The position numbers and the translations under genes are program-made. From Microbaculum marinisediminis (GTDB lineage Bacteria > Pseudomonadota > Alphaproteobacteria > Rhizobiales > Tepidamorphaceae): a stretch of DNA of 64,000 nucleotides. The notes under the pieces are model-generated. The model saw only the letters and a program-made list of their open reading frames with translations, searched no databases and was not told where the DNA came from. Position 1 is the first letter of the stretch. Each line of letters begins with the position of its first letter. Location: NCBI RefSeq assembly GCF_025397915.1, contig NZ_JALIDZ010000008.1, forward strand, positions 1 to 64,000. Reading direction: 5' to 3'. Below are positions 8,409-17,974 of the stretch, piece by piece.

Positions 8409-8807
8409 ATGGCAAACGCGAAACTCTCGGCCGAGCGGCCACTATCTCCCCATCTCCAGATTTTCCGGCCCATCGTCACGATGGTCATGTCGATCCTGCA
8501 CCGGATCACCGGTGCCGCGCTCTATTTCGGCATGGCCCTGTTCGCATGGTGGCTGCTCGCGGCGGCCTACGGACCGCAGTACTTCAACTTCGTCAACGGT
8601 CTGTTCGGCTCGATCGTCGGCCAGATCGTCCTGTTCGGTTTCACCTGGGCGCTGATCCACCACATGCTCGGCGGCCTGCGCCACTTCGTCTGGGACCTCG
8701 GCCACGGTTTCTCGCTGAAGACCGCCAACGCCATGGCGTGGGCGACGATCATCGGCTCGGTATCGCTGACCATCCTGGTCTGGGTCGTCGGCTACGCGGT
8801 GAAGTGA
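8409..8807 (+). CDS. sdhC: succinate dehydrogenase cytochrome b556 subunit
   Basis: One of the two membrane anchors of complex II; it helps bind heme b and ubiquinone. The 132 residues contain the SPHLQIFRP family signature (residues 13-21), three hydrophobic segments near 23-52, 65-85 and 105-130, and the heme-ligand region [15 protein letters not shown] (His84/His85). First gene of sdhCD-A-(methyltransferase)-B. It starts after a 229-base gap holding a small inverted repeat. Confidence 0.96.
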   Translation: MANAKLSAERPLSPHLQIFRPIVTMVMSILHRITGAALYFGMALFAWWLLAAAYGPQYFNFVNGLFGSIVGQIVLFGFTWALIHHMLGGLRHFVWDLGHGFSLKTANAMAWATIIGSVSLTILVWVVGYAVK

Positions 8808-8820
8808 GGAGATTCTAGCG

Positions 8821-9195
8821 ATGCGCACCCCTCTCGGCCGCGTTCGCGGCCTCGGCTCCGCCAAGGACGGCACCGAACATTTCTGGAAGCAGCGGCTGAC
8901 CGCGCTGGCCAACGTGCCGCTGACGGTCTTCTTCGTCCTGCTGGTCATCGTGCTCGCCGGCGACAAGTACAAGGTGGTCGCGGCCACCCTGTCCTCCCCG
9001 GTGATCGCCATCCTGCTCCTGCTCGCCGTCCTGTCGGTGGTGACGCACATGAAGCTCGGCATGCAGGTGATCATCGAGGACTACGTCCACGGCGAGACCA
9101 GCAAGCTGCTGCTGATCGTGGCCAATACCTTCTTCTGCGCGATCGTCGGCCTGTCCGCCGCGTTCGCTATACTCAAGCTCGCCTTCGGAGGCTGA
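8821..9195 (+). CDS. sdhD: succinate dehydrogenase hydrophobic membrane anchor subunit
   Basis: The second membrane anchor of complex II, 124 residues with the N-terminal [21 protein letters not shown] region typical of alphaproteobacterial SdhD. Three hydrophobic helices lie near 32-50, 58-76 and 97-120, and [20 protein letters not shown] holds the His and Asp-Tyr residues near heme and quinone. GAGGAGA precedes the ATG, and the stop is one base before sdhA. Confidence 0.95.
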   Translation: MRTPLGRVRGLGSAKDGTEHFWKQRLTALANVPLTVFFVLLVIVLAGDKYKVVAATLSSPVIAILLLLAVLSVVTHMKLGMQVIIEDYVHGETSKLLLIVANTFFCAIVGLSAAFAILKLAFGG

Positions 9196-9196
9196 C

Positions 9197-11038
9197 ATGG
9201 CAAAGAACGGTGAGACCGGCGGCAACGGCATGGCCGTGCCGAGCGTCAACGGCCGCGAATATCCCTTCATCGACCACACCTTCGACGTCGTGGTCGTCGG
9301 CGCCGGCGGGTCCGGTCTGCGCGCCGCGCTCGGCGCGGCGGAAGCCGGGCTGAAGACGGCCTGCGTCACCAAGGTGTTTCCGACCAGAAGCCACACGGTC
9401 GCGGCCCAGGGCGGCATCGCCGCCTCACTCGGCAATATGGGCGCGGACGACTGGCGCTGGCACATGTACGACACCGTCAAGGGCTCCGACTGGCTCGGCG
9501 ACCAGGACGCCATCGAATATCTGTGCCGCCACGCGCCGGCCGCCGTCTACGAGCTCGAGCACTACGGCCTGCCGTTCTCGCGCACCGAGGACGGCAAGAT
9601 CTACCAGCGCCCGTTCGGCGGCATGACCACCCATTTCGGCGAAGGCATCGCCCAGCGCACCTGCGCCGCGGCCGACCGCACCGGCCATGCCATGCTGCAC
9701 ACGCTGTACGGCCAGTCGCTGCGGCACGCCACCGAGTTCTTCATCGAATATTTCGCCATCGACCTGATCATGGAAGACGGCGCCTGCCGCGGCGTCGTGG
9801 CCCTGTGCCTCGATGACGGCACGCTGCACCGCTTCCGGGCCCATAAGACGATCCTGGCGACCGGCGGATACGGCCGCGCCTACTTCTCCTGCACCTCGGC
9901 GCACACCTGCACGGGTGATGGCGGCGGCATGGTGCTGCGCGCCGGCCTGCCGCTTCAGGACATGGAATTCGTCCAGTTCCACCCGACCGGCATCTACGGC
10001 GCCGGCTGCCTGATCACCGAGGGCTCGCGCGGCGAAGGCGGCTATCTGGTCAATTCGGAAGGCGAGCGCTTCATGGAGCGCTATGCCCCGCACGCCAAGG
10101 ACCTGGCCTCGCGCGACGTCGTCTCGCGCGCGATGACCATCGAGATCCGCGAAGGTCGCGGCGTCGGCAAGAGCAACGACCACATCTTCCTGCACCTCGA
10201 TCACCTCGATCCGAAGGTGCTGGCCGAGCGCCTGCCCGGCATCTCGGAATCCGCGCGCGTCTTCGCCGGCGTCGACGTCACCAAGGAACCGATCCCGGTG
10301 CTGCCGACCGTCCACTACAACATGGGCGGCATCCCGACGAACTATCACGGCGAGGTACTGACGAAGGACGGCGACAACCCGGACGCGGTGGTGCCCGGCC
10401 TGATGGCCATCGGCGAAGCGGCCTGCGTCTCCGTTCACGGCGCCAACCGCCTCGGCTCCAACTCGCTGATCGACCTTGTGGTGTTCGGCCGCGCCGCCGG
10501 CCTGCGCTGCGCCGAGACGATCACGCACGGCGAGAAGCATCCCGACCTGCCGAAGGACGCCGGCCAGAACTCTATCGAGCGGCTCGACCACTTCCGCTAC
10601 GCCGACGGCGGCACGCCGACGGCCGAGCTGCGCCTGAACATGCAGAAGGTCATGCAGACCAACTGCGCGGTGTTCCGCACCGGCGATATCCTCGCCGAGG
10701 GCAAGGATCTGATCCATCAGGTCTGGAAGGCGTCCGCCGACGTCAAGGTCACCGACCGCTCGCTGATCTGGAACACCGATCTCGTCGAAACGCTGGAGTT
10801 CGACAACCTGATCACCCAGGCCGTCGTCACCATGGACGGCGCGGCGAACCGGACCGAGAGCCGGGGCGCGCACGCCCGCGAGGACTATCCCGACCGTGAC
10901 GACAAGATCTGGATGAAGCACACGCTCGCGTGGGCCGATCAGGCGAACCACCAGGTCACGATCGACTATCGCCCGGTCCACTCCTACACGATGTCCAACG
11001 ACATCCAGTACATCGAGCCCAAGGCCCGGGTTTACTGA
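9197..11038 (+). CDS. sdhA: succinate dehydrogenase flavoprotein subunit
   Basis: Catalytic subunit oxidising succinate to fumarate on the inner face of the membrane. The 613 residues have the FAD-binding GAGGSG (35-40) and the covalent FAD histidine in [10 protein letters not shown] (His66). The substrate-site stretch [21 protein letters not shown] and the C-terminal ALGAAEAG-type helical domain are present. Length is normal. It starts one base after sdhD. The next gene is not sdhB but an FkbM methyltransferase 17 bases downstream, which is unusual. Confidence 0.97.
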   Translation: MAKNGETGGNGMAVPSVNGREYPFIDHTFDVVVVGAGGSGLRAALGAAEAGLKTACVTKVFPTRSHTVAAQGGIAASLGNMGADDWRWHMYDTVKGSDWLGDQDAIEYLCRHAPAAVYELEHYGLPFSRTEDGKIYQRPFGGMTTHFGEGIAQRTCAAADRTGHAMLHTLYGQSLRHATEFFIEYFAIDLIMEDGACRGVVALCLDDGTLHRFRAHKTILATGGYGRAYFSCTSAHTCTGDGGGMVLRAGLPLQDMEFVQFHPTGIYGAGCLITEGSRGEGGYLVNSEGERFMERYAPHAKDLASRDVVSRAMTIEIREGRGVGKSNDHIFLHLDHLDPKVLAERLPGISESARVFAGVDVTKEPIPVLPTVHYNMGGIPTNYHGEVLTKDGDNPDAVVPGLMAIGEAACVSVHGANRLGSNSLIDLVVFGRAAGLRCAETITHGEKHPDLPKDAGQNSIERLDHFRYADGGTPTAELRLNMQKVMQTNCAVFRTGDILAEGKDLIHQVWKASADVKVTDRSLIWNTDLVETLEFDNLITQAVVTMDGAANRTESRGAHAREDYPDRDDKIWMKHTLAWADQANHQVTIDYRPVHSYTMSNDIQYIEPKARVY

Positions 11039-11055
11039 GGCCGGGAACGCACGCG

Positions 11056-11922
11056 ATGGCGACCGCCATGACGCAAATCCTGCCGACCGGCCCTTCCGGG
11101 GCCGCGACCGGGTTCGGCTGCCGCCGGCCCGGCGTGGTCGCGCGGGCCCTGTGGCGCGTCGCCGATTCCCGGCGCCTGTCGCCGCGTCACCGTGCCCGTT
11201 TCCGTCTTCTGCTCGCCCGCCTCGCGCCGGGTCCTTTCGACATCGAGGCCGAGGCTATCCGCCTGCGCGCCTATCCCGCCGACAACCATTCCGACCGCGT
11301 CGCCATGGCGCGTGGCCGTCTGCCCGATCGGGACGAACGCGCCGCGATCGCGCCGTTCCTCGAGCGGGGCGGCACGCTCGTCGATGTCGGCGCCAATATC
11401 GGTCTCTACGCCCTGTGGGCGGCCAGGCGCCTCGGCCCCTCGGGCCGGGTGATCGCGATCGAGCCGCATCCCGGCACCGCCGACCGCCTGGCCTTCAACA
11501 TCGCCGCCAACGGGCTGGCCAACATCCGCATCGTCCGCGCCGCCGCGGGTGCCTCGGAAGGAACCGCGGCGCTGCACGCGAGCGCCGGCGGCAATGTCGG
11601 TCAGTCCTCACTGATCGAGGACGTCGCCTTCCGGCCCGAGGGCCGCTTCGACGTACCGGTCCGCCCGCTCCTCGATATCCTTTCCGACGCCGGCGTTTCC
11701 GCGATCGACGTCCTCAAGGTCGATATCGAGGGCTACGAGGACCGCGCGCTGGTGCCGTTCCTGCGCGTCGCGCCCGACACGCTTCTGCCCCGCGCCGTGC
11801 TGGTCGAGACGGATGTCTCGGAGCGCTGGGAAACCGATTGCCTTGCCGCGCTGGCCGCGCGCGGTTATGAGCCTTTGACGAAGACCGCGGCCAACACAGT
11901 CTTAATCCGAGAGCGGGTTTAG
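11056..11922 (+). CDS. FkbM family SAM-dependent methyltransferase inside the sdh operon
   Basis: A 288-residue protein with a Rossmann methyltransferase core: GTLVDVGANIGLYALWAA (SAM motif I), the acidic IAIEPHPG after strand 2, and VLKVDIEGYEDRAL, the FkbM hallmark with the DIEGxE motif. FkbM enzymes methylate hydroxyls, often on sugars or lipids. About 80 residues precede the core and match nothing I recognise. It begins 17 bases after sdhA and ends 42 bases before sdhB, on the same strand, so it should be cotranscribed with complex II. Its target is unknown; a complex II role is not implied by family. Base composition does not stand out. Confidence 0.88.
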   Translation: MATAMTQILPTGPSGAATGFGCRRPGVVARALWRVADSRRLSPRHRARFRLLLARLAPGPFDIEAEAIRLRAYPADNHSDRVAMARGRLPDRDERAAIAPFLERGGTLVDVGANIGLYALWAARRLGPSGRVIAIEPHPGTADRLAFNIAANGLANIRIVRAAAGASEGTAALHASAGGNVGQSSLIEDVAFRPEGRFDVPVRPLLDILSDAGVSAIDVLKVDIEGYEDRALVPFLRVAPDTLLPRAVLVETDVSERWETDCLAALAARGYEPLTKTAANTVLIRERV

Positions 11923-11964
11923 TCCCCGCCCGAGTGCACGCCGACAGGTCGTACAGGAGCCGAT

Positions 11965-12744
11965 ATGGTCCAGCTCACGCTTCCCAAGAACTCGCAGATC
12001 ACCGAGGGCAAGGTCTGGCCGAAGCCCGAGGGCGCCAAGCGCGTCCGCGAGCTGCGCATCTACCGCTGGAACCCGGACGACGGCCAGAACCCGCGCGTCG
12101 ACACCTACTATGTCGACCTCGACGACTGTGGCCCGATGGTTCTCGACGCCATTCTGTGGATCAAGAACAACGTCGATCCGACGCTGACGCTGCGCCGCTC
12201 CTGCCGCGAGGGCGTCTGCGGCTCCTGCGCCATGAACATCGACGGCATGAACACGCTGGCCTGCACCAAGGGCATGGACGAAGTGGACGGCGCGGTGAAG
12301 GTCTATCCGCTGCCGCACATGCCGGTGGTCAAGGACCTGGTGCCGGACCTCACCGAGTTCTACGCCCAGCACCGCTCGATCGAGCCGTGGCTGCAGACCA
12401 CCACGCCGCAGCCGGAGAAGGAATGGCGCCAGAGCCACGAGGACCGCGAGAAGCTCGACGGCCTCTACGAATGCATCCTGTGCGCCTGCTGCTCGACGTC
12501 GTGCCCGTCCTACTGGTGGAACGGCGACCGCTATCTCGGCCCCGCCGTGCTGCTTCAGGCGCAGCGCTGGATCGTCGACAGCCGCGACGAGGCAACCGGG
12601 GAACGTCTCGACAACCTCGAGGACCCGTTCCGCCTGTATCGCTGCCACACCATCATGAACTGCGCGCAGACCTGCCCGAAGCATCTCAACCCCGCCAAGG
12701 CGATCGCCGACATCAAGAAGAAGATGGTCGAACGGCGGATGTAG
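11965..12744 (+). CDS. sdhB: succinate dehydrogenase iron-sulfur subunit
   Basis: Carries electrons from SdhA to quinone. The 259 residues show the [2Fe-2S] site CREGVCGSC (Cys80, 85, 88) plus Cys100. The [4Fe-4S] ligands are Cys170, 173, 176 and Cys180, and the [3Fe-4S] cluster motif [17 protein letters not shown] follows. ACAGGAG precedes the start. It ends the operon; a run of hairpins follows. The sequence is ordinary and the assignment is secure. Confidence 0.97.
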   Translation: MVQLTLPKNSQITEGKVWPKPEGAKRVRELRIYRWNPDDGQNPRVDTYYVDLDDCGPMVLDAILWIKNNVDPTLTLRRSCREGVCGSCAMNIDGMNTLACTKGMDEVDGAVKVYPLPHMPVVKDLVPDLTEFYAQHRSIEPWLQTTTPQPEKEWRQSHEDREKLDGLYECILCACCSTSCPSYWWNGDRYLGPAVLLQAQRWIVDSRDEATGERLDNLEDPFRLYRCHTIMNCAQTCPKHLNPAKAIADIKKKMVERRM

Positions 12745-12752
12745 GTCAGGGT

Positions 12753-12859
12753 CCGGACGCCGGCCCGGCGTCCGGCCGCAAACCCGGGACAGGCCACGTC
12801 CCGGGCCACCTTCCAATCCTGGATCACATCCAGGACATGAAGCTGTCTGTAAAATACAG
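12753..12859. terminator. cluster of four hairpins after sdhB
   Basis: Four perfect inverted repeats follow each other: CCGGACGCCG/CGGCGTCCGG (12753-12775), CCCGGGAC/GTCCCGGG (12783-12805), CCTGGAT/ATCCAGG (12818-12834) and CTGTA/TACAG (12847-12859). The region lies between convergent sdhB and the GST gene, so it can stop transcription from both sides. None has a clear T-run. Confidence 0.55.
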
Positions 12860-12967
12860 GCTCATCCCGATACAGAACCCGCGTGCCCCGGCCCCGATCC
12901 GAGGCCCATAGCGGCACCCGGGTCAGATCTCGCGATCGGCCACGTCATTCCGGCAGTCGGTTGGCGA

Positions 12968-13600
12968 CTACCCCGGGATCGGGTGCCCGGGCATCAGCTC
13001 GTAGGGGTGCTTCCAGTTCGGCAGCGCCTTCACCCGGTCCAGCCAGCGGGCGATGGCCGGGTAGCTCTCGGCGAAATTCACGCCGATCTCGTCCTCGAAG
13101 AACAGGTAGCCGCACAGCGACAGGTCGGCGATGGTCGCCCGGTTCAGGGCGACCCAGTCCCGGTCCGCGAGATGGGCGGCAAGCACCGAGAAGGCCGCCT
13201 TCATCCGGCCCCCGAGGAACTCCAGCACCTCCGCGTTCGGCTCCTTCACGAAGGTCTTCATGAACCGGTAGGTCGCGGTGTAACTGCTGAACTTGTGATT
13301 GTCGAACAGCAGCCAGCGCAGCACCTCGCGCCGCTCGTCGTCGTTTCGCCAGCCGTGCTTGCCCGTCTTCTCGGCGAGATAGTCGAGGATCACCCCGGAC
13401 TGCGACAGCGTCGTGTTGCCATGCACCAGCACCGGCACCTCGCCCATCACGTTGATGCGCCGGTACTCGGGCGTGCGCGTCTCGCCGTTGAAGAAATCGA
13501 CGAAGCGCGAGCCCCAGTCGCAGCCCGTCGTCTCCAGCATCAACGCTGCCTTGTAGGCGTTTCCGGACTGGGCGAAGCAGTAGAGATGATACTCGGCCAT
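12968..13600 (-). CDS. glutathione S-transferase family protein
   Basis: A 210-residue cytoplasmic GST-fold protein. The thioredoxin-like N-terminal domain (1-80) opens HLYCFAQSGNAYKAALML, with the GSH-binding VMGEVPVLVHGNTTLSQSGVILDYLAEKTG containing the cis-Pro and Ser-Gly motif. The helical C-terminal domain follows with the DWVALNRATIADLSLCGYLF N-capping motif. The substrate is unknown. It is convergent with sdhB and followed upstream by an unrelated lipoprotein gene. Confidence 0.9.
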   Translation of the reverse strand: MAEYHLYCFAQSGNAYKAALMLETTGCDWGSRFVDFFNGETRTPEYRRINVMGEVPVLVHGNTTLSQSGVILDYLAEKTGKHGWRNDDERREVLRWLLFDNHKFSSYTATYRFMKTFVKEPNAEVLEFLGGRMKAAFSVLAAHLADRDWVALNRATIADLSLCGYLFFEDEIGVNFAESYPAIARWLDRVKALPNWKHPYELMPGHPIPG

Positions 13601-13625
13601 TCGGGCGTCCGCGTTGGGGTCGTTG

Positions 13626-14165
13626 TTACCGGCTCATCGAAACGGCGCCGCCGAGATCGAGGCGCCCGTTGTACTGAGTGGCGCCTGCCTTGGCGAGGCG
13701 GGCGACCGGATTGCCCTCGTTGTCCTTCAGGACGACCAGGTTGCCCTCGATGTTCCAGGCGCCGACGCTGGTGAGTTCCGGCGACGAACAGCCGCGCGTC
13801 GAGGCGCGATAGCCGCCGGTCCAGCCGGTCAGCGTCACGAACAGCTGGCAGGAATCGCCGGGCCCGGCCAGCGCCCACTGGCCCAGCACGCTTTCCTTGG
13901 TCGGCGTTTCCTGCGCCGGCGGCAGCGCGGCCATTTGCTGCGTGTCCTGCATCGCGCCGTCCGCCTGCGAATCGAAGGGCGGCGGTGGCGGCGCCTCGGG
14001 GGTCTGGGTGTTCATGGCGCTCGGATCGGCCAGCGGCTGGTTCACGACCGAGCCTGCCGGCGCCGGCGGCAACGGGCGAACGCGCTGCGAATTGCTGCTG
14101 CACGCCGCCAGCGCCGGAAGCGCAAGGAGCAGAACGCCCAGTTTTGGGGTCAATCGTATCGACAT
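13626..14165 (-). CDS. AprI/Inh-type (Omp19-like) lipoprotein, copy 1
   Basis: A 179-residue exported protein. The N-terminal signal has a lipobox LPALAACS, so Cys22 should be lipidated. A proline-rich linker rich in P and Q follows (about 30-95), then an eight-strand barrel of the AprI/Inh protease-inhibitor family: GQWALAGPGDSCQLFVTLTG, a second Cys in RGCSSPEL, and GAWNIEGNLVVLKDNEGN. The two cysteines probably form the family disulfide. Brucella Omp19 is the best-known relative, an outer-membrane lipoprotein that inhibits proteases. A second member is encoded upstream on the same strand. Confidence 0.85.
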   Translation of the reverse strand: MSIRLTPKLGVLLLALPALAACSSNSQRVRPLPPAPAGSVVNQPLADPSAMNTQTPEAPPPPPFDSQADGAMQDTQQMAALPPAQETPTKESVLGQWALAGPGDSCQLFVTLTGWTGGYRASTRGCSSPELTSVGAWNIEGNLVVLKDNEGNPVARLAKAGATQYNGRLDLGGAVSMSR

Positions 14166-14338
14166 ATTTGTTTCCCGCCGCAGGTCCCTGAGGCGAGACC
14201 CTACAAGCCGTGGCGGGTATCGACAAGTCTGCCGATACGCTCACCGCTCGCACCGGTATCGTCACGCGGCCTTCCGCCCCGGTCCATGCCCCGGTCGGTG
14301 CACCGAACGGAGGCGACGCGACGAATACCGGTCAAACA

Positions 14339-14971
14339 TCAGCGCCACATGCTGATCGGCTGACCGTTGGCCAGGATACGCCCGTCCAGCCGGCCCGGCC
14401 CGGTTTGCCGCAGATTGGCCTGCGGTTTGCCTGCCATGTCCAGGAGCACGACCTCGCGCCCCCTGACCTGCCACTTGCCGATCCGGAAGAGTTCGGTCGT
14501 GTAGCAGCCCTGCGTCCACGCCCGATAGGCGCCGAAGCTCTCGTCGGGCTTCAGGTCGATCGAGCAATTGCGATAGTTGTCGCCGTCGGTCATCTGCCAG
14601 GCGCCCACGTATCCCGGTGCCCCGGCCGCCGACACGCTCCCATTGGCACCCGACCCGCCATAGCCGGACGCCATCGCCCCGCCGGCAAGCAACGCCGCGC
14701 TGGCGATCATCGCGTTCGGATCCACAGACACGCTGGCCGACCGCCCCTTGGTCTTCGTCACCTTCGTGCGGCCGTCTGCGCTGGTCCAGGATTTCGACTT
14801 GGATTTCGAGTAGACCGTGGCATTGGGATTGCCGCCCGGCTTGCCCACGACGCTCGTCGGCGTGCCGTACGCTGTCATTCCCGTCGGACGGACATGGTTC
14901 GAGCTGCTCTGGCAGGCCGCCAGCAGGCTCGCCACGCCGCCGATCAGGATGAATTGAAGTCCACGGTTCAT
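14339..14971 (-). CDS. AprI/Inh-type (Omp19-like) lipoprotein, copy 2
   Basis: A 210-residue relative of the gene downstream. Signal peptide MNRGLQFILIGGVASLLAACQ ends in the lipobox LAAC. A Ser/Lys-rich stretch (about 55-80) and a Gly/Ala-rich stretch precede the AprI/Inh domain: GAWQMTDGDNYRNCSIDLKP, QGCYTTELFRIGKWQVRGREVVLL and the terminal ISMWR, close to the SMSR end of copy 1. The start at 14971 is chosen because GGAGG stands right before it. The pair looks like a tandem duplication with divergent linkers. Inhibitor activity is known for the family, not shown here. Confidence 0.83.
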   Translation of the reverse strand: MNRGLQFILIGGVASLLAACQSSSNHVRPTGMTAYGTPTSVVGKPGGNPNATVYSKSKSKSWTSADGRTKVTKTKGRSASVSVDPNAMIASAALLAGGAMASGYGGSGANGSVSAAGAPGYVGAWQMTDGDNYRNCSIDLKPDESFGAYRAWTQGCYTTELFRIGKWQVRGREVVLLDMAGKPQANLRQTGPGRLDGRILANGQPISMWR

Positions 14972-15295
14972 TGTTGCCTCCACATATTTGAATTCCGGTC
15001 GCACCGAATTTCCGCTGCGACACCGCTGCCGATAGCCCTCCGCCTCTAAATTTCCGTTAGTCGGACGCCTCGCTTTCGACCGTCACGCCCCTTTTTGCGG
15101 CGCGAACGCCCGCGGCGCTGCCGGTTCCCCGGCCGGGCAAGTGCCGCGGTTTTCCCTTGATTTTCGCTGGCGCGAAACGAGCCATTCACCAAACCGCATC
15201 ATTTTTGAGCAGAAACGGAGGCTGCCCTTGAAAAGCCATGCTGCGGTGCACAATTTCCCATCGAAACACGGATCACCATCCTTCAGGAGGCGGAC
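14972..15295. other. divergent intergenic region, no gene seen
   Basis: This gap separates a minus-strand lipoprotein gene from the plus-strand GNAT gene. A fair sigma-70-like site for the GNAT gene is TTGAAA (15228-15233) followed by ACAATT (15250-15255) with 16 bases between. No conserved RNA or frame is apparent. Confidence 0.35.
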
Positions 15296-15865
15296 ATGCC
15301 GCACATCGGTTTGAAGGAGGGCGTCATCCGGAGGGTAAGCGGCACGGAGCGGCAGGATTTCCGTGACCATCTTCTGCGGCTCTCACCGAAGAGCCGACGC
15401 AGCCGGTTTACCGGCAGCGTGTCCGACCTGTTCATCGAACAGCATGTCGATCGCCTCTTTTCCTCGGAGGCGATCGTCTACGGCTGGGTCGTCGACGGCG
15501 TCATCCGCGCCGGCGCCGAACTGCACCCCGTCGGCGGCCCGCTCCGGGCAACCGCCGAGGCCGCCTTCAGCGTCGAGGAAGGCTGGCAGGATACCGGCGT
15601 CGGCACCGCCCTGCTCGGACGCGTCCTGCGCGCCGCGCGGAACCGGGGCCTGAGCCGTCTGATCATGACCTGCCTGCCGGAAAACGCCCGCATGCAGCGG
15701 GTCGCGCGCAAGCACGGCGCACGCCTGCAATGGCAGGAGGGCGACGTGCACGGCCTGATCAATCCGCCGGTGCCCACGCCGATATCGTTGTGGCGCGAGG
15801 CGATGGAAGAAGGCGAAGGCTTCATGAACGCGCTGTTCCGCCCGCCGAAGGTCGCGGCGGAATAG
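15296..15865 (+). CDS. GNAT family N-acetyltransferase
   Basis: A 189-residue single-domain acetyltransferase. The acetyl-CoA loop falls in WQDTGVGTALLGRVLRAARNRGL, the Q/RxxGxG/A motif variant DTGVGTAL, and the C-terminal KHGARLQW beta strand follows. CAGGAGG sits just before the ATG. The acceptor is unknown; protein or small-molecule amines are equally possible. It stands alone, divergent from the lipoproteins and convergent with the PAP2 gene. Confidence 0.85.
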   Translation: MPHIGLKEGVIRRVSGTERQDFRDHLLRLSPKSRRSRFTGSVSDLFIEQHVDRLFSSEAIVYGWVVDGVIRAGAELHPVGGPLRATAEAAFSVEEGWQDTGVGTALLGRVLRAARNRGLSRLIMTCLPENARMQRVARKHGARLQWQEGDVHGLINPPVPTPISLWREAMEEGEGFMNALFRPPKVAAE

Positions 15866-15908
15866 CCAGACCGGCACGCGGCCGGCCGTACCCGGCCCTG
15901 CGTCCGCG

Positions 15909-16802
15909 CTAGCCGCCCGTCCCATCCGGCCGCCGACGCAACAGCTCGGCGGCCGCGATCCCCGCCAGCAGCCAGAAGCCGCCGACGATCAGACCCGCGG
16001 CGATGTCGCTCGGGTAGTGCACCGACAGGTAGACGCGGCTGAAGGCGATCGCCGCGATCAGCACCCCGGTCCAGTAGGTGACGTCGTAGCGGCGCCGGTA
16101 GACCGGCAGGTCGCGGGCGATCACATAGGCTACGATGCCGTAGACCGCCATCGCCCCCGTGGCATGGCCGGACGGAAAGGACGGCGACCAGGCGGTCACC
16201 TCCAGCAGGAACGCCGGCCGCGGCCGGTCGATCAGGAACTTCCCGGTCCATGTCGTCACCTGTGATCCGGCGATGGCGATCCACACAGCCGGGATGCCCC
16301 AGGTCGGACCGCGCGCCCACAGGAAGCCGGTCGCCACGATCGCCACGGCGGCAAGCGTCGCCGTGTCGCCCAGTTTCGTCAGCCCGGTGAACAGCTTGAC
16401 CAGATACGGATTACGCAGCGGCGCGACCAACGCGACGACCCAGTCGTCGAACGCATCGATGCCCTCGGATTCCAGCACCGCCTCGACGAGACCGAAGAAC
16501 ACGACCGCCAGATAAACCCCTGCCACCGCGATCAGCGTGAGCGGAAGCCCGCGGAAATGCCGCGGATCGAAGCGCCCGGCGAGCGCCGGATAGAGCCGCG
16601 GGAAACGGCCGCCAAGCCATTCGTGGATCGGGCGCCCGCGCGCCACCACGTAGGCTTCGCCCAGACGGGGCCGCAGCCGGCGCAGCATCGCCGGCCCTCG
16701 GGACAGGAGCCACCAGCCGAACGCGTAAAGGGCGAGCGCCGCCAGCGCGCCGGAGGCGACGAAGACCAACGCCCCGGTATTGGACAGGGGTTCCAGGGTC
16801 AT
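15909..16802 (-). CDS. PAP2-family membrane phosphatase
   Basis: A 297-residue integral membrane protein of the lipid phosphatase/undecaprenyl-diphosphatase family. The three active-site motifs are KFLIDRPRP, PSGHATG and SRVYLSVHYPSD, with Lys/Arg, His in SGH and the final Arg and His. It has about six hydrophobic segments, one at residues 10-30 followed by a basic loop, then a cluster from 80 on. The substrate would be a lipid phosphate such as undecaprenyl pyrophosphate or phosphatidate. Its C-terminus is rich in arginine. No operon partners. Confidence 0.88.
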   Translation of the reverse strand: MTLEPLSNTGALVFVASGALAALALYAFGWWLLSRGPAMLRRLRPRLGEAYVVARGRPIHEWLGGRFPRLYPALAGRFDPRHFRGLPLTLIAVAGVYLAVVFFGLVEAVLESEGIDAFDDWVVALVAPLRNPYLVKLFTGLTKLGDTATLAAVAIVATGFLWARGPTWGIPAVWIAIAGSQVTTWTGKFLIDRPRPAFLLEVTAWSPSFPSGHATGAMAVYGIVAYVIARDLPVYRRRYDVTYWTGVLIAAIAFSRVYLSVHYPSDIAAGLIVGGFWLLAGIAAAELLRRRPDGTGG

Positions 16803-17504
16803 GCGGATTGTTCAGGGATGGAATCGATACGGGTCACGCGCCGATACGACCATCGAATCGCGATCGCGGCAAGGTTTTCCCGTTTGCCAAGCGCACACGT
16901 GACTGGCGACTTGTCAAACAGTGAACCGGCAACTTAAATGGCACTTGGTTGATATCTTAACGATTCGGTCATGCTCGATCCGCAGGAACCGCCACCCTGC
17001 CCACGCCTGCTAAAGAATACGCGTCCCGGTCATAGGATCGACGCGACGATCGACGTGACCCCAATGCATCGCCTGACCGATCTCACAGGCGCCAGGATAG
17101 CCGATCGGGCCTGTTCGACCGTGGCCATGGTCGAGGCCCTCGAACCCCCGGATCGATGCCAGCGTCACGCGCCTCCGGCTGGCCGGATGTTCCGCTCTCG
17201 TGGGTCGGGAAATCCTGACTGGCGCATTCATGCTGAACGCTGTGAAAAGGCCTTGCCAAATCTACCCGGCGAACCATTTTCCAGCGTACGCTGACAGTTT
17301 GCCAGATGCCCGATATCGTGTTGGGGGATCGGGTATCAAGGGATCGTGGGTCGGCCAGTATTAGGTCGGCCCACATCCCGACCGGGCGCGGCGAACAGCC
17401 CGGCACTTGAATTCGCGCCCGGACCGGCTATCCATCCACTCGCAACGTCCCTCCCTTTCCTGATGGCGCGGCCCGGCGCCCGCCCCGCACACGTCCGACA
17501 GCCC
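16803..17504. other. long intergenic region between PAP2 and MaoC genes
   Basis: No convincing gene is seen in about 700 bases. A promoter-like pair TTGTCA (16911-16916) and TTAAAT (16934-16939), 17 bases apart, points to the right, but no gene begins near it; an untranslated RNA is possible. A GC hairpin with G-T pairs lies around 17347-17375 (GTGGGTCGGCC against GGTCGGCCCAC). Frames here lack recognisable domains. Confidence 0.4.
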
Positions 17505-17966
17505 ATGCCAAATTCGCCCGATCTGTATCTTGAGGATATCCGTCCCGGATTGCGCTTCGATACGCGCTCCGAGACGATTACCGAAGCCGATATCATCGAT
17601 TTCGCCGAACGCTTCGATCCGCAGTACTTCCATGTCGATCCCGAAGCGGCGAAAGGATCCGCGTTCGGCGGCCTGGTCGCCTCCGGCCTGCATACGCTGA
17701 GCGTGACGATGCGGCTGTTCTTCGATCTCAAGCTCTGGCCGAACGGGATCATCGGCTCGCCCGGCATGAACGAGGTGCGCTGGACGCGCCCCGTCAAGCC
17801 CGGCGACACGCTGACCTCGTCACTGGAAGTCGTCGCGGTCAAGCCATCGCGGTCGAAGCCCGACCGCGGCGTCGTCACCACCAGCCACGAGACGGTGAAC
17901 CAGAACGGCGAGACGGTATTCACCGCCCTCTGCCTGCACATGGTGCGGCGGCGCTCCCCCGCCTGA
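17505..17966 (+). CDS. MaoC family dehydratase
   Basis: A 153-residue single hot-dog protein of the R-specific enoyl-CoA hydratase/MaoC group. The catalytic region is FDPQYFHVDPEAAKGSAFGGLVASGLHT, with the Asp and His of the hydratase motif, and MNEVRWTRPVKPGDTLT follows. The start at 17505 begins MPNSPDLYLEDIRPG, where homology usually starts; ATG 17463 is an in-frame alternative. It converges on the carnitine dehydrogenase gene with an eight-base gap. Substrate unknown; a 3-hydroxyacyl-CoA is expected. Confidence 0.83.
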   Translation: MPNSPDLYLEDIRPGLRFDTRSETITEADIIDFAERFDPQYFHVDPEAAKGSAFGGLVASGLHTLSVTMRLFFDLKLWPNGIIGSPGMNEVRWTRPVKPGDTLTSSLEVVAVKPSRSKPDRGVVTTSHETVNQNGETVFTALCLHMVRRRSPA

Positions 17967-17974
17967 TCGGCCGG

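Noticed and set aside
13614-14363. Plus-strand frames across the lipoprotein genes
   Set aside because: They have no export signal or family match; the minus-strand lipoboxes and cysteine pairs are specific.
16971-17294. A 107-codon plus-strand frame in the gap before the MaoC gene
   Set aside because: No ribosome site, no domain and an unusual Cys/Arg content. Kept only as intergenic.
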